Assembly: GCF_018260405.1 (NCBI RefSeq)
Contig: NZ_JAGLBG010000034.1
Location: 1-26,080, forward strand
Origin: Deinococcus sp.
GTDB lineage: Bacteria > Deinococcota > Deinococci > Deinococcales > Deinococcaceae
DNA: 26,080 nucleotides
Reading direction: 5' to 3'
In this document: in pieces, positions 8,993 to 15,702 of the stretch
Position numbering within the stretch: the first letter of the stretch is position 1
How the letters are laid out: every line of letters begins with the position of its first letter
Program-made: the position numbers and the translations under genes
The notes under the pieces: model-generated
Told to the model about the DNA's origin: nothing
Database searches by the model: none
What the model saw: the letters and a program-made list of their open reading frames with translations, nothing else

Positions 8993-9988
8993 TTAGGTAA
9001 ACAGCGTGCTGACGCTCGCGCCGGTATGGATGTTGGTGATCGCGTTGGCGAACAGCGGAGCTACATCGAGCACGGCCAGTTTGCCACCCGCATTTCTGAT
9101 CTTCTCTTCCGAGACGTGTACGGTGTTGCAACTTGCCACCTGGGTGACGTCCAGCGCAGCGATGCGTTCAATGGCCGGGCCGGTGTATACGCCGTGCGTG
9201 ACCGCCACGTACACATCCTTGGCCCCCATGCCACGGGCAATATTGACGGTTTCCACAAGGCTGCCCGCCGTGCTGATCTCGTCGTCAATGATGAACACAG
9301 TCTTGCCTTCCACGTCGCCGATCAGGGCACGGGGCCGCACCTCGGTGTCGCTGAGGCGCTCCTTGTCGATCATCGCCAGGCCACTGTCAAGCCTGCGGGC
9401 AATCTGCGAGGCCCGCTTGATGCTGCCCGCGTCGGGGGCCAGCACCACGCCCTCATGAGCGTTAGACACACAGCTCTTGAAGTGCTGCGAGAGCACAATG
9501 TCTGCCGACAGGTGATCTACCGGCACCTTGAAAAAGCCGTGTACCTGCGGGCTGTGCAGCGTCATGGTCAAGATGCGGTCGGCCCCGGCTTCCTGAAGCA
9601 GGTCGGCCACCAGGCGGCCCGCGATGGAAATGCGCGGGCTGTCTTTCTTGTCGCTGCGGGCGTAGCTGTAGTACGGAATGACGGCGGTCACGCGGCCTGC
9701 GCTGGCACTCTTGGCGGCGTCGATCATCAGCATCAGTTCCATAATCGCGTCGCTGACTGGCGTGGAAAAGGTCTGAATCAGAAAAATATCGCCTTCACGC
9801 AGCGACTCTTCGTAATGCACGATGATGTTGTCGTTGGTGAATTTCTCGGTTTTGCTGCGGCCCAGCGGAATGCCGAGGCTGTCGCAGATGGCCTGAGCCA
9901 GTGGACGGTTGCTCTGGCCCGAAAAGACCAGCATGGGCGAGCGTTTGCCTTGCAGCAACTCTTGCGGGGCGCGGTGGGGAACGGACAA
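8993..9988 (-). CDS. prs: Ribose-phosphate pyrophosphokinase (PRPP synthetase)
   Basis: The enzyme makes PRPP from ribose 5-phosphate and ATP for purine, pyrimidine, His, Trp and NAD synthesis. The 331-residue product has FSGQSNRPLAQAI near the start (22-34). PYYSYARSDKKDSPR (105-119) corresponds to the classical PYFGYARQDRK region. HSPQVHGFF lies at 145-153. The PRPP-binding loop is DDEISTAGS (235-243), a variant of the usual DDMIDTGGT. The flexible-loop Lys and Arg are kept in DKERLSDTEV (208-217). The start codon is TTG, chosen because GGAGG lies 8 nt upstream and the frame begins there. The protein is about 15 residues longer at the N-terminus than the classical enzyme. It stands alone, with no operon partner. 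Confidence 0.93.
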   Translation of the reverse strand: MSVPHRAPQELLQGKRSPMLVFSGQSNRPLAQAICDSLGIPLGRSKTEKFTNDNIIVHYEESLREGDIFLIQTFSTPVSDAIMELMLMIDAAKSASAGRVTAVIPYYSYARSDKKDSPRISIAGRLVADLLQEAGADRILTMTLHSPQVHGFFKVPVDHLSADIVLSQHFKSCVSNAHEGVVLAPDAGSIKRASQIARRLDSGLAMIDKERLSDTEVRPRALIGDVEGKTVFIIDDEISTAGSLVETVNIARGMGAKDVYVAVTHGVYTGPAIERIAALDVTQVASCNTVHVSEEKIRNAGGKLAVLDVAPLFANAITNIHTGASVSTLFT

Positions 9989-10419
9989 GGGTAAATCCTC
10001 CAGGGGTCCAGAAGTAGGTGTATACGGTGCGTTAAATAAACCTTAGGCAGCATACCTGCCTGCTGCGCTCCCTGTCATGCGTTAGGGCCGTGACCAGATT
10101 GGGAACAGGGCAGCAGCCCACCCGCCCGCTGGAGGCGTGTCCGGCATATCTGGACAACTAGCCCGCTCTGGCCGCTAGGTAGCTGCCGGGTACAGAGTCC
10201 ATTATGAAGCACCTCTACCCCAGGTGGAACGAAAAGGCAAAAAGGAGCTGCTGGTGGAAGTGGACTCGCAAAGCTGCGCTGCAAAGCGGATTCGGGCGCT
10301 TTCCCCAGATACGCCGAACTGCAACCGGGAGCTTCTGACAGGTGAGTAGTGGCCCGCCTGGTCTTTTGCTGACCTTCAGATAATCCGGCCCCGCCGCGCC
10401 CAGCCGCTAAGCTCGGGGC
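9989..10419. other. 431-bp intergenic region between prs and the flavoprotein gene
   Basis: The region separates two divergent genes. It contains the ribosome binding site of prs on the minus strand and a candidate -10 for the flavoprotein on the plus strand. A weak hairpin, GCAGCA/TGCTGC, is near 10047-10066. A 44-codon open frame from 10204 has Arg/Trp-rich composition and no recognisable motif, so I do not call it. No tRNA or clear structured RNA was seen. Confidence 0.5.
10408..10413 (+). promoter_or_regulatory. Candidate leaderless -10 box for the flavoprotein gene
   Basis: TAAGCT is followed by CGGGGC (6 nt) and the ATG at 10420. No Shine-Dalgarno motif and no convincing -35 are present. 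Confidence 0.45.
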
Positions 10420-11862
10420 ATGAGTAAGCTCGATGCAGTGGTGGTGGGTTCTGGGCCCAACGGTCTGGCAGCGGCCATTACGCTTGCCCGCGCCGGACTC
10501 CGGGTGCAGGTGCTGGAGGCGCACGACCATATCGGCGGCGGGATGACGACTCATGAAATGACCCTGCCGGGGTTTAAGCATGACTTCGGCTCGGCGATTC
10601 ACCCGCTGGCCGTCGCCAGCCCGGTGTTCCGGCAATGGCCCCTACATGCGTTTGGTCTTGACTGGATTGACCCGGAGGCCCCAGCAGTTCACACCATGCG
10701 GGCCGGTTCAAATGGCAGCGTGACCCTGGAACGCAGCTTGGAAGCCACCGCAGAGGGCCTGGGCCGTGACGGCAAAACCTGGAAGGCGCTTTTTGGTCCG
10801 CTGCTGGCCGACTGGGAAGGGCTGCTTCACGATATCCTGCGTCCTCTGATCCGCATTCCGGGCAGTCCGTTCACGCTGGCCCGCTTCGGTATTCAGGGCT
10901 TGCCCTCGGCGCACGCGGTGGCCGAACTCCTGTTTCAGACGCCTGAAGCGCGGGCACTGTGGGCAGGTATGGCCGCGCATACGACCCTGCCGCTGACTAC
11001 TCCGGGAACCTCGGCCATGACTATGGTCTTAATTTTGCTGGGTCACGCGGTCGGCTGGCCTTTTCCCAGGGGCGGGGCGCAGGCGATTCCAGACGCGATG
11101 CAGGCCTACCTGAAATTTCTGGGGGGTGAGGTTATCACCGGCGTCAGGGTAGAGTCGGCGGCTCAGTTACCTGAGGCCCGCGTGACGCTGGTAGACAGTA
11201 GTCCGGGCCTGCTGCTGAAGCTGTTGGGCAGCCGTGCTCCGCACAGTTACCGCGCCGCCCTGGAACGCTACCAGTACGGCCCAGGCATTCAGAAATTTGA
11301 TTACGCGCTCTCGGGGCCGGTGCCCTGGAGCGACCCACGCGTCCGGCGAGCCGCTACCGTGCACATCGGCGGCACCTTCGAGGAAGTAACGCGTTCAGAA
11401 GCGGCCAACACCAAGTTCGCGTCGCCAAGCCCCTACGTCCTGGCGGCGCAGCACACCCTGTTCGATGCCAGCCGTGCCCCAGCGGGCCAGCATACCTTCT
11501 GGGCCTATTCCCACCTACCTAATGGCAGCAATCAGGATATCCGCCCGCAGGTCGAGGCGCAGATTGAGCGCTTTGCCCCCGGCTTTAGTAGGCTGATTAT
11601 GCAGCGCACAGTCACCACTGCCGCACAGATTCAGGCCTTTAGCCCAGTCATGATGGGCGGCGATGTCAACGGCGGTGCAGGTACCCTCTGGCAACTTCTC
11701 AAGCGTCCCAATCTGGCCCTGACCCCGTACCGGACTCCTGTGCGGGGTATGTACCTGTGTTCCAGCAGTACCCCGCCGGGTGGCGGCATTCACGGCATGT
11801 GCGGCTATAACGCGGCGCTCACCGCTTTGAAAGACGAATTCGGTATCAAGGAGATTCCATGA
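10420..11862 (+). CDS. Phytoene-desaturase/PYROXD2-like FAD oxidoreductase
   Basis: This 480-residue flavoprotein begins directly with a dinucleotide-binding fold: VVVGSGPNGLAAAITLARAG (G10-x-G12-x2-G15), then an acidic VLEAHDHIGGGM. It ends with GGGIHGMCGYNAALTAL, the C-terminal FAD contact of the CrtI/PYROXD2 group. It is closer in shape to the broad PYROXD2-like branch than to classical phytoene desaturase, which is usually around 500-550 residues. A role in isoprenoid or carotenoid oxidation is possible: a polyprenyl synthase lies 2 kb downstream, but it is not in the same operon. The TGA overlaps the ATG of the next gene (ATGA, 11859-11862), so the two products are coupled. The substrate is unknown. 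Confidence 0.82.
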   Translation: MSKLDAVVVGSGPNGLAAAITLARAGLRVQVLEAHDHIGGGMTTHEMTLPGFKHDFGSAIHPLAVASPVFRQWPLHAFGLDWIDPEAPAVHTMRAGSNGSVTLERSLEATAEGLGRDGKTWKALFGPLLADWEGLLHDILRPLIRIPGSPFTLARFGIQGLPSAHAVAELLFQTPEARALWAGMAAHTTLPLTTPGTSAMTMVLILLGHAVGWPFPRGGAQAIPDAMQAYLKFLGGEVITGVRVESAAQLPEARVTLVDSSPGLLLKLLGSRAPHSYRAALERYQYGPGIQKFDYALSGPVPWSDPRVRRAATVHIGGTFEEVTRSEAANTKFASPSPYVLAAQHTLFDASRAPAGQHTFWAYSHLPNGSNQDIRPQVEAQIERFAPGFSRLIMQRTVTTAAQIQAFSPVMMGGDVNGGAGTLWQLLKRPNLALTPYRTPVRGMYLCSSSTPPGGGIHGMCGYNAALTALKDEFGIKEIP

Positions 11863-12509
11863 AAAAACGCTACCTACTGCTTCCCGCTACGGCGCTCGGC
11901 CTGTGGCTGCTGCGCCCCGGTAAGGACAAACCCGAACTGGCCCCCACCACCGAGAAGGACGGCGTCGGCCCCGTGACCATTCGGCGCTACTGGGTCGACG
12001 TGCAGCACGCCCGCAAGTCACCCGAGGATGTGGTGGCCGGGGTGCTGAACCACTTTCCCGAGGTCATGCCTAAGCTCCTGGCGACCACCACCAAGGTCAA
12101 AGGGGAGCCGGGCGTAGGCCACAAGGGGGACCGCTACTTTATCCTGATGCTGCTGCGGCGCGGTTACGTCGAAACAGAACTGGTCGAGCCGCTGCGCTTT
12201 CGCAACCGAACCCTACGCATGCACCCCGAATCCGGCTGGGTCGAGTTCAAGGCCATTCCGACCGGCCCTGGGGCGTACCGTTTGCAGGTGCAGTCCTGCG
12301 TGCGTGCCAGCACCCGCGCCGACCGGCTGGCGTATCTGGCCGGAATGTCGCTGGCTCAGCGGGCCAACTGGCAGACCGTGCTGGAACGCGCCCTGCTGCT
12401 CAGCGGCGGCACCGAGGTCAACCGGGGCACCGACACGGGCGAATTCGAGACGGTGCCGGGCGGTGTAAAACCCCCACAAACTCCGGGCGGCGCAGCAGAG
12501 ACAGCCTGA
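11859..12509 (+). CDS. DUF1990/SRPBCC-like protein with N-terminal membrane segment
   Basis: The 216-residue product starts with MKKR and a short hydrophobic segment (about 5-20) that may be a signal anchor. The following body contains GDRYFILMLLRRGYVETELVEP and LRMHPESGWVEFKAI. These recall the DUF1990 domain, a SRPBCC/START-like fold in which a GHPESGE-type motif is conserved. Such folds bind hydrophobic ligands. The C-terminus is a Gly/Thr/Pro-rich tail. Overlap with the flavoprotein gene suggests the pair acts on the same, possibly lipid-like, compound. The family assignment is from motif memory only and is moderate. A strong terminator follows. Confidence 0.65.
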   Translation: MKKRYLLLPATALGLWLLRPGKDKPELAPTTEKDGVGPVTIRRYWVDVQHARKSPEDVVAGVLNHFPEVMPKLLATTTKVKGEPGVGHKGDRYFILMLLRRGYVETELVEPLRFRNRTLRMHPESGWVEFKAIPTGPGAYRLQVQSCVRASTRADRLAYLAGMSLAQRANWQTVLERALLLSGGTEVNRGTDTGEFETVPGGVKPPQTPGGAAETA

Positions 12510-12511
12510 GC

Positions 12512-12552
12512 GTGGGCCACGAGGACTTTTTCCTAGTGGCCCACATTTTTTT
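12512..12552 (+). terminator. Strong rho-independent terminator
   Basis: GTGGGCCAC (12512-12520) pairs perfectly with GTGGCCCAC (12536-12544). An inner AGGA/TCCT helix (12522-12525 with 12531-12534) closes a CTTTT loop. Seven T residues follow at 12546-12552. It ends the flavoprotein/DUF1990-like operon and lies between convergent genes. Confidence 0.9.
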
Positions 12553-12585
12553 GCGTATAGCTAAGCCTTCACTGCGCCCCGGTTT

Positions 12586-13731
12586 TCAGTCGCCCCGGAA
12601 AATCTTGCCCACTTTGTCGAAGAAGCTCTCGTGCTTTTCATGTGGGGCCTGGTCGCCCATGGCAGCGGCGTAGGCTTTCAGGGCCTCGCGGGCCTGCTCG
12701 TTCAGCTGGCTGGGCTTGGGCACTATCACGTCGTACTCCACGATCAGGTCGCCGTTGCCCGACCCCTGTAGGCGCGGCATGCCCTGGCCTTTCAAGCGGT
12801 AGAGTTCGCCGTGCTGCGTACCGGCCTTGACCTCTACGGGCTGCGGCCCGTCGAGCGTAGGCACCGTGATGTCGCCCCCCATGGCCGCCGTCGCAAAGCC
12901 GATTTTGGCCGGGTAAATCAGGTGCTCGGCCTCGCGCCGCAGCTCGGGGTGGGCTTCCATCTCAATATGCACGTACAGGTCGCCGTTACCGCCGGGGCCT
13001 TCGTTGCCCATATTCGCCACGCGGATGCGGTAGCCCTCGTCGATGCCTTTGGGCAGCTTGACCTTGACTTTTTCGGCCTTCAGCGTGCGCCCCCGGCCTT
13101 TGCAAACGGTACAGGGGTCTACGATCAGTTCGCCTTCGCCCTTGCAGGTGGGGCACACCTGCTGCGTTTCGACCACGCCAAAAATGGTGCGGGCCTGGGC
13201 ACGAACAGCGCCGCTGCCCCTACAGGTGGTGCATTTGGCCGGTGGTTTGCCGCCCGGTTCCGTTTTGCTGCCGTGGCAGTGTTCGCAGGTGGTCAGGCGG
13301 TCTACATCGACCTCGACTTCCTCGCCCGCACGGGCCTGGAGCAAATTGATGTGCGCCTCGGTATCGATGTCGTCGCCGCGTGCCGGGCCGCGCCGCCCGC
13401 GTGCTCCCATACCGCCTACTGCGCCCCCGAACAGCTGCTCGAAAATGTCCATGGGGTCAAAGCCTGCGCCGCCCATGCCGCCGAAGGGATCGCCGCCAGG
13501 CATCCCCGCGCCAGGGGCCGAGCCGAAGCGGTCGTAATGGGCACGTTTTTCCGTGTCGCTCAAGACGGCGTAGGCCTCGTTGATCTGGGCAAACTTTTCG
13601 GCAGCTCCCTCTTCCTTGTTGCGGTCAGGGTGGAACTTGAGGGCCAGCTTGCGGTAGCTACTCTTGATTTCGTCGGCGCTCGCGGTACGGGCAACGCCCA
13701 GCAGTTCGTAGTAATCCATAAGTCGTGTCAT
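12586..13731 (-). CDS. dnaJ: Chaperone protein DnaJ (type I Hsp40)
   Basis: DnaJ delivers unfolded proteins to DnaK and stimulates its ATPase. In the 381-residue reading (ATG at 13731) the J domain holds the HPD triad at 34-36. A Gly/Phe region spans about 71-104. Four zinc-binding CxxC motifs lie at C149/C152, C167/C170, C193/C196 and C207/C210. The substrate-binding C-terminal domains follow. The frame stays open 77 codons further upstream, but that part is not DnaJ-like. I chose 13731, with MDYYELLG at 13719 (377 aa) as the alternative. The nearest Shine-Dalgarno GGAGG is 19 nt from the 13731 ATG, too far unless an intervening hairpin closes the gap. It is not next to dnaK or grpE here. 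Confidence 0.93.
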   Translation of the reverse strand: MTRLMDYYELLGVARTASADEIKSSYRKLALKFHPDRNKEEGAAEKFAQINEAYAVLSDTEKRAHYDRFGSAPGAGMPGGDPFGGMGGAGFDPMDIFEQLFGGAVGGMGARGRRGPARGDDIDTEAHINLLQARAGEEVEVDVDRLTTCEHCHGSKTEPGGKPPAKCTTCRGSGAVRAQARTIFGVVETQQVCPTCKGEGELIVDPCTVCKGRGRTLKAEKVKVKLPKGIDEGYRIRVANMGNEGPGGNGDLYVHIEMEAHPELRREAEHLIYPAKIGFATAAMGGDITVPTLDGPQPVEVKAGTQHGELYRLKGQGMPRLQGSGNGDLIVEYDVIVPKPSQLNEQAREALKAYAAAMGDQAPHEKHESFFDKVGKIFRGD

Positions 13732-14031
13732 CGCCGGGACGTGCGCCCGACCTCCGGTTCCTAAGTTAACACGAACGCACTCAAGAAAAGTAGCTTTAGA
13801 GTTATAAGTCCCTGCCGGGTGATGATTCCAGCATGGCCCCGAGCGGCTTCGTAGAGTGGCGCGGCAAAGCGGGCAAGAGAGAGACGGGTTTCTGGGCGTT
13901 GGCAACCCGGTGTCCTTGCGGGTAGTCAGCGAAACACACGGCAGTCCGTATAGGTTCTTCACGTCCCGGACGGAGCAGTCTTGTAAGCCCCTGAAAGCTT
14001 ATGCCAGGGGAGTTCAATCGGGCAGGGGGGC

Positions 14032-14056
14032 CTGGTGTGAACGTGAGTTACACCAG
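14032..14056. repeat. 7-bp inverted repeat upstream of the polyprenyl synthase
   Basis: CTGGTGT (14032-14038) and ACACCAG (14050-14056) are exact complements separated by 11 nt, about 65 bp before the synthase start. It could be a regulator site, but no family can be named. Confidence 0.45.
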
Positions 14057-14108
14057 ATGCCTTTGGTGCCACACATAAATGTTCCAGACGGATTTTGCCA
14101 GACTGCTC

Positions 14109-14114
14109 TAGACT
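14109..14114 (+). promoter_or_regulatory. Candidate leaderless -10 box for the polyprenyl synthase
   Basis: TAGACT lies 7 nt before the ATG at 14122. No Shine-Dalgarno motif precedes that ATG. This favours the 14122 start over the TTG at 14095. Confidence 0.45.
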
Positions 14115-14121
14115 GTCGGGC

Positions 14122-15111
14122 ATGCGGGCTGAACTCCTTGACCTCGTGCTTTCGCTGCTTCCCGAGCACAGCCCTACCCCCGAACTAGAATATTTTTATG
14201 CCCTGATGCGCGACTATCCCCGGCGCGGCGGCAAAGGCATTCGCTCGGAACTGCTGCTTGCCTCGGCGCAGGCCCACGGGGTGCGTTCTGGCACGGCGGC
14301 CTGGACCTCGGCGCAGTGGGCGGCGGCGGCGCTGGAAATGTTTCAGAATTGGGTGCTGATTCACGACGACATCGAGGACGACAGCGAGGAGCGCCGGGGA
14401 AAACCTGCCCTGCACCGTCTGTGCGGCGTGCCCCTGGCCATTAACGTGGGCGACGCCCTGCACGCCTATATGTGGGCCGCCGTGCAGCGGGCCGGAATTC
14501 CAGGGGCCATGGAGGAATTTCTGGCGATGATCGCCCGCACTGCCGAGGGCCAGCACCTCGATCTGGCCTGGGTCGAGCGCCGTGAGTGGAACCTCCAAGA
14601 AAGCGATTACCTCCAGATGGTCGAACTGAAAACGGCCTACTACACGGTCATTGTTCCGCTCCGGCTGGGGGCGCTGGCCGCCGGATTGCCTGTGAATGAG
14701 GCTTTTAGCGCTGCTGGGCTGGCGCTGGGCACCGCCTTTCAGATCCGGGATGACGTGCTGAACCTGACTGGCGACCCGGTCAAATACGGCAAGGAAATCG
14801 GCGGCGACCTGCTGGAAGGCAAACGAACCCTGATTGTGCTGCATTGGCTGGCTCAGGCCCCTGCCGGGCAGAAACAGGTTTTTCTGGATCAAATGAAGCG
14901 CGACCGGCCCCAGAAAGATCAGCAGGTGGTCGACCAGATTCACCACTGGTTGCTGGACAGCGGCAGCGTGGACTATGCGCAGCGGTTTGCCAACCAGCAG
15001 GCCACGCAGGGAATGGCCCTGCTGGAAGCCGCTCTTATGTCAGCCCCCGATCAGGAGGCGGCCCGACAACTGCTCGGAGCGGTGCACGAACTGGCAACCA
15101 GAGAGCAGTAA
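14122..15111 (+). CDS. Polyprenyl diphosphate synthase (likely geranylgeranyl type)
   Basis: This trans-prenyltransferase condenses isopentenyl diphosphate with allylic diphosphates. The 329-residue product has GGKGIR at 36-41. The first Asp-rich motif is DDIEDD (82-87) and the second is DDVLN (210-214), with GGDLLEGKRT following. Trp is the fifth residue before the first Asp-rich motif. In this family, bulky residues there limit chain length, so a short product such as geranylgeranyl diphosphate is inferred. That compound feeds carotenoid synthesis in deinococci (crtE role). A TTG 27 nt upstream at 14095 would add nine residues that do not look conserved. No downstream partner gene is intact. 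Confidence 0.85.
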   Translation: MRAELLDLVLSLLPEHSPTPELEYFYALMRDYPRRGGKGIRSELLLASAQAHGVRSGTAAWTSAQWAAAALEMFQNWVLIHDDIEDDSEERRGKPALHRLCGVPLAINVGDALHAYMWAAVQRAGIPGAMEEFLAMIARTAEGQHLDLAWVERREWNLQESDYLQMVELKTAYYTVIVPLRLGALAAGLPVNEAFSAAGLALGTAFQIRDDVLNLTGDPVKYGKEIGGDLLEGKRTLIVLHWLAQAPAGQKQVFLDQMKRDRPQKDQQVVDQIHHWLLDSGSVDYAQRFANQQATQGMALLEAALMSAPDQEAARQLLGAVHELATREQ

Positions 15112-15284
15112 GCGCCCGATTTGAACTTGACCCTTAAATGAGCACTAGATGAACTCTGGAATGTGAATCAATTCATACCTATTCTGTGAGTCTGATATGA
15201 GGCGACTTTTGCAAGAGATGAGCCATGAGAGCATCCTTTTCAGCCCCTACCCCAAAGTGGGAGCTCTACTCTACGAAAGCGCTG

Positions 15285-15324
15285 GGTTAGAGCCATGCAC
15301 TTTAGTGCAAGCGTCGGTTAGAGC
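15285..15324. repeat. 9-bp direct repeats flanking a short hairpin
   Basis: GGTTAGAGC occurs at 15285-15293 and 15316-15324. Between them is a perfect hairpin TGCAC-TTTA-GTGCA (15296-15309). The hairpin and its 3' flank resemble the terminal hairpin near 15447-15467 (GTACTTTCAGTGCA then GGGTCGTT), suggesting two related element ends. Confidence 0.5.
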
Positions 15325-15363
15325 AGACTTGGCGACTCAACAAGCTGAAAACCCCCCTTTGAC

Positions 15364-15476
15364 TGCGCTGGGATGACGGGGGACTGGCAAGCAGTTCCAC
15401 AGCGCAGCAGGCAGGGCGACAAGGCGGCTTTAGCCGCAACCCCAATCCCTGTACTTTCAGTGCAGGGTCGTTGGAT
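15364..15476 (+). mobile_element. Orphan IS200/IS605-like right-end remnant (possible omega-RNA scaffold)
   Basis: Three hairpins follow one another. The first is TGCGCTG/CAGCGCA (15364-15370 with 15400-15406), with a nested ACTG/CAGT. The second is GCGGCT-TT-AGCCGC (15424-15437). The third is CCCTGTAC-TTTCA-GTGCAGGG (15447-15467), which has one GU pair and is followed by TCGTTGGATC. The order and the final hairpin style resemble the 3' ends of TnpB-bearing IS200/IS605 elements, where the transcript forms the guide-RNA scaffold. No tnpA or tnpB frame remains. The match is by pattern memory, so an unrelated structured RNA is also possible. Confidence 0.35.
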
Positions 15477-15522
15477 CAGATGTGAACATTAAGAAAGCCT
15501 CTATCCTGGAGAGCTGGAGTAG

Positions 15523-15645
15523 ATGACCAGCAGCGGGGCGGTCATCACCGTGACTCAGAACGGGCCGGTCACGGTGGTCGGGGCAAGCAGCGCTACTATG
15601 CGGGCCACCATCGTCGCTTCCCCGACGGCCTACAGAACCTCATGA
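15523..15645 (+). pseudogene. Possible relic of a small gene (CDGSH-like trace)
   Basis: A 40-codon frame from ATG 15523 reads with VITVTQNGPVTVVGA, similar to the opening of small CDGSH iron-sulfur proteins (ITV..NGP..V.G). The cluster-binding part is absent in this frame, but another frame shows AGHHRRFPDG, reminiscent of the CGHS..FPFCDG motif without its cysteines. This would fit a frameshifted, mutated relic. The evidence is weak and chance similarity is quite possible. Confidence 0.2.
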
Positions 15646-15690
15646 ATGCCAGTAACTGGGAGTGGGCGAGAGCTTGTTGCGCCCCGGCCT

Positions 15691-15696
15691 TAAAAT
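15691..15696 (+). promoter_or_regulatory. Candidate leaderless -10 box for pcp
   Basis: TAAAAT is followed by TACAGG (6 nt) and the original pcp ATG at 15703. The promoter looks intact although the gene is interrupted. Confidence 0.45.
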
Positions 15697-15702
15697 TACA
15701 GG

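Larger units (their letters stand above)
13732..14121. other. 390-bp divergent intergenic region between dnaJ and the polyprenyl synthase
   Basis: No gene is supported here; open frames lack motifs. It holds the dnaJ upstream region with GGAGG at 13751-13755 (minus strand). A hairpin CCCCTG/CAGGGG lies at 13988-14010. A 7-bp inverted repeat CTGGTGT/ACACCAG lies at 14032-14056 with an 11-nt spacer. I saw no CIRCE element of the HrcA type. The inverted repeats could be operators or relics. Confidence 0.5.
15112..15702. other. 591-bp gene-poor decay zone
   Basis: No intact gene is supported. The segment holds 9-bp direct repeats around a hairpin (15285-15324), a run of three hairpins resembling an IS200/IS605 right end (15364-15476), a short open frame that may be a gene relic (15523-15645), and the leaderless promoter of pcp at its end. 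Base composition is lower in GC at 15120-15240 than in the neighbouring genes. Confidence 0.6.

Noticed and set aside
9026..9994. 322-residue plus-strand frame over prs
   Set aside because: It is antisense to a clear PRPP synthetase with conserved motifs; no homology signal.
10047..10068. Hairpin GCAGCA/TGCTGC as a terminator
   Set aside because: No T-tract on either strand at the expected position.
10204..10338. 44-codon open frame upstream of the flavoprotein gene
   Set aside because: No motif, Arg/Trp-rich composition, no ribosome binding site, and overlapping alternative frames are equally open.
13732..13962. 77-codon N-terminal extension of dnaJ
   Set aside because: The extension is not DnaJ-like; the family begins at MDYYELLG, so the start at 13731 or 13719 is preferred.
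13760..14121. CIRCE/HrcA operator before dnaJ
   Set aside because: No TTAGCACTC-N9-GAGTGCTAA-like repeat; the inverted repeats present differ in sequence and lie nearer the opposite gene.
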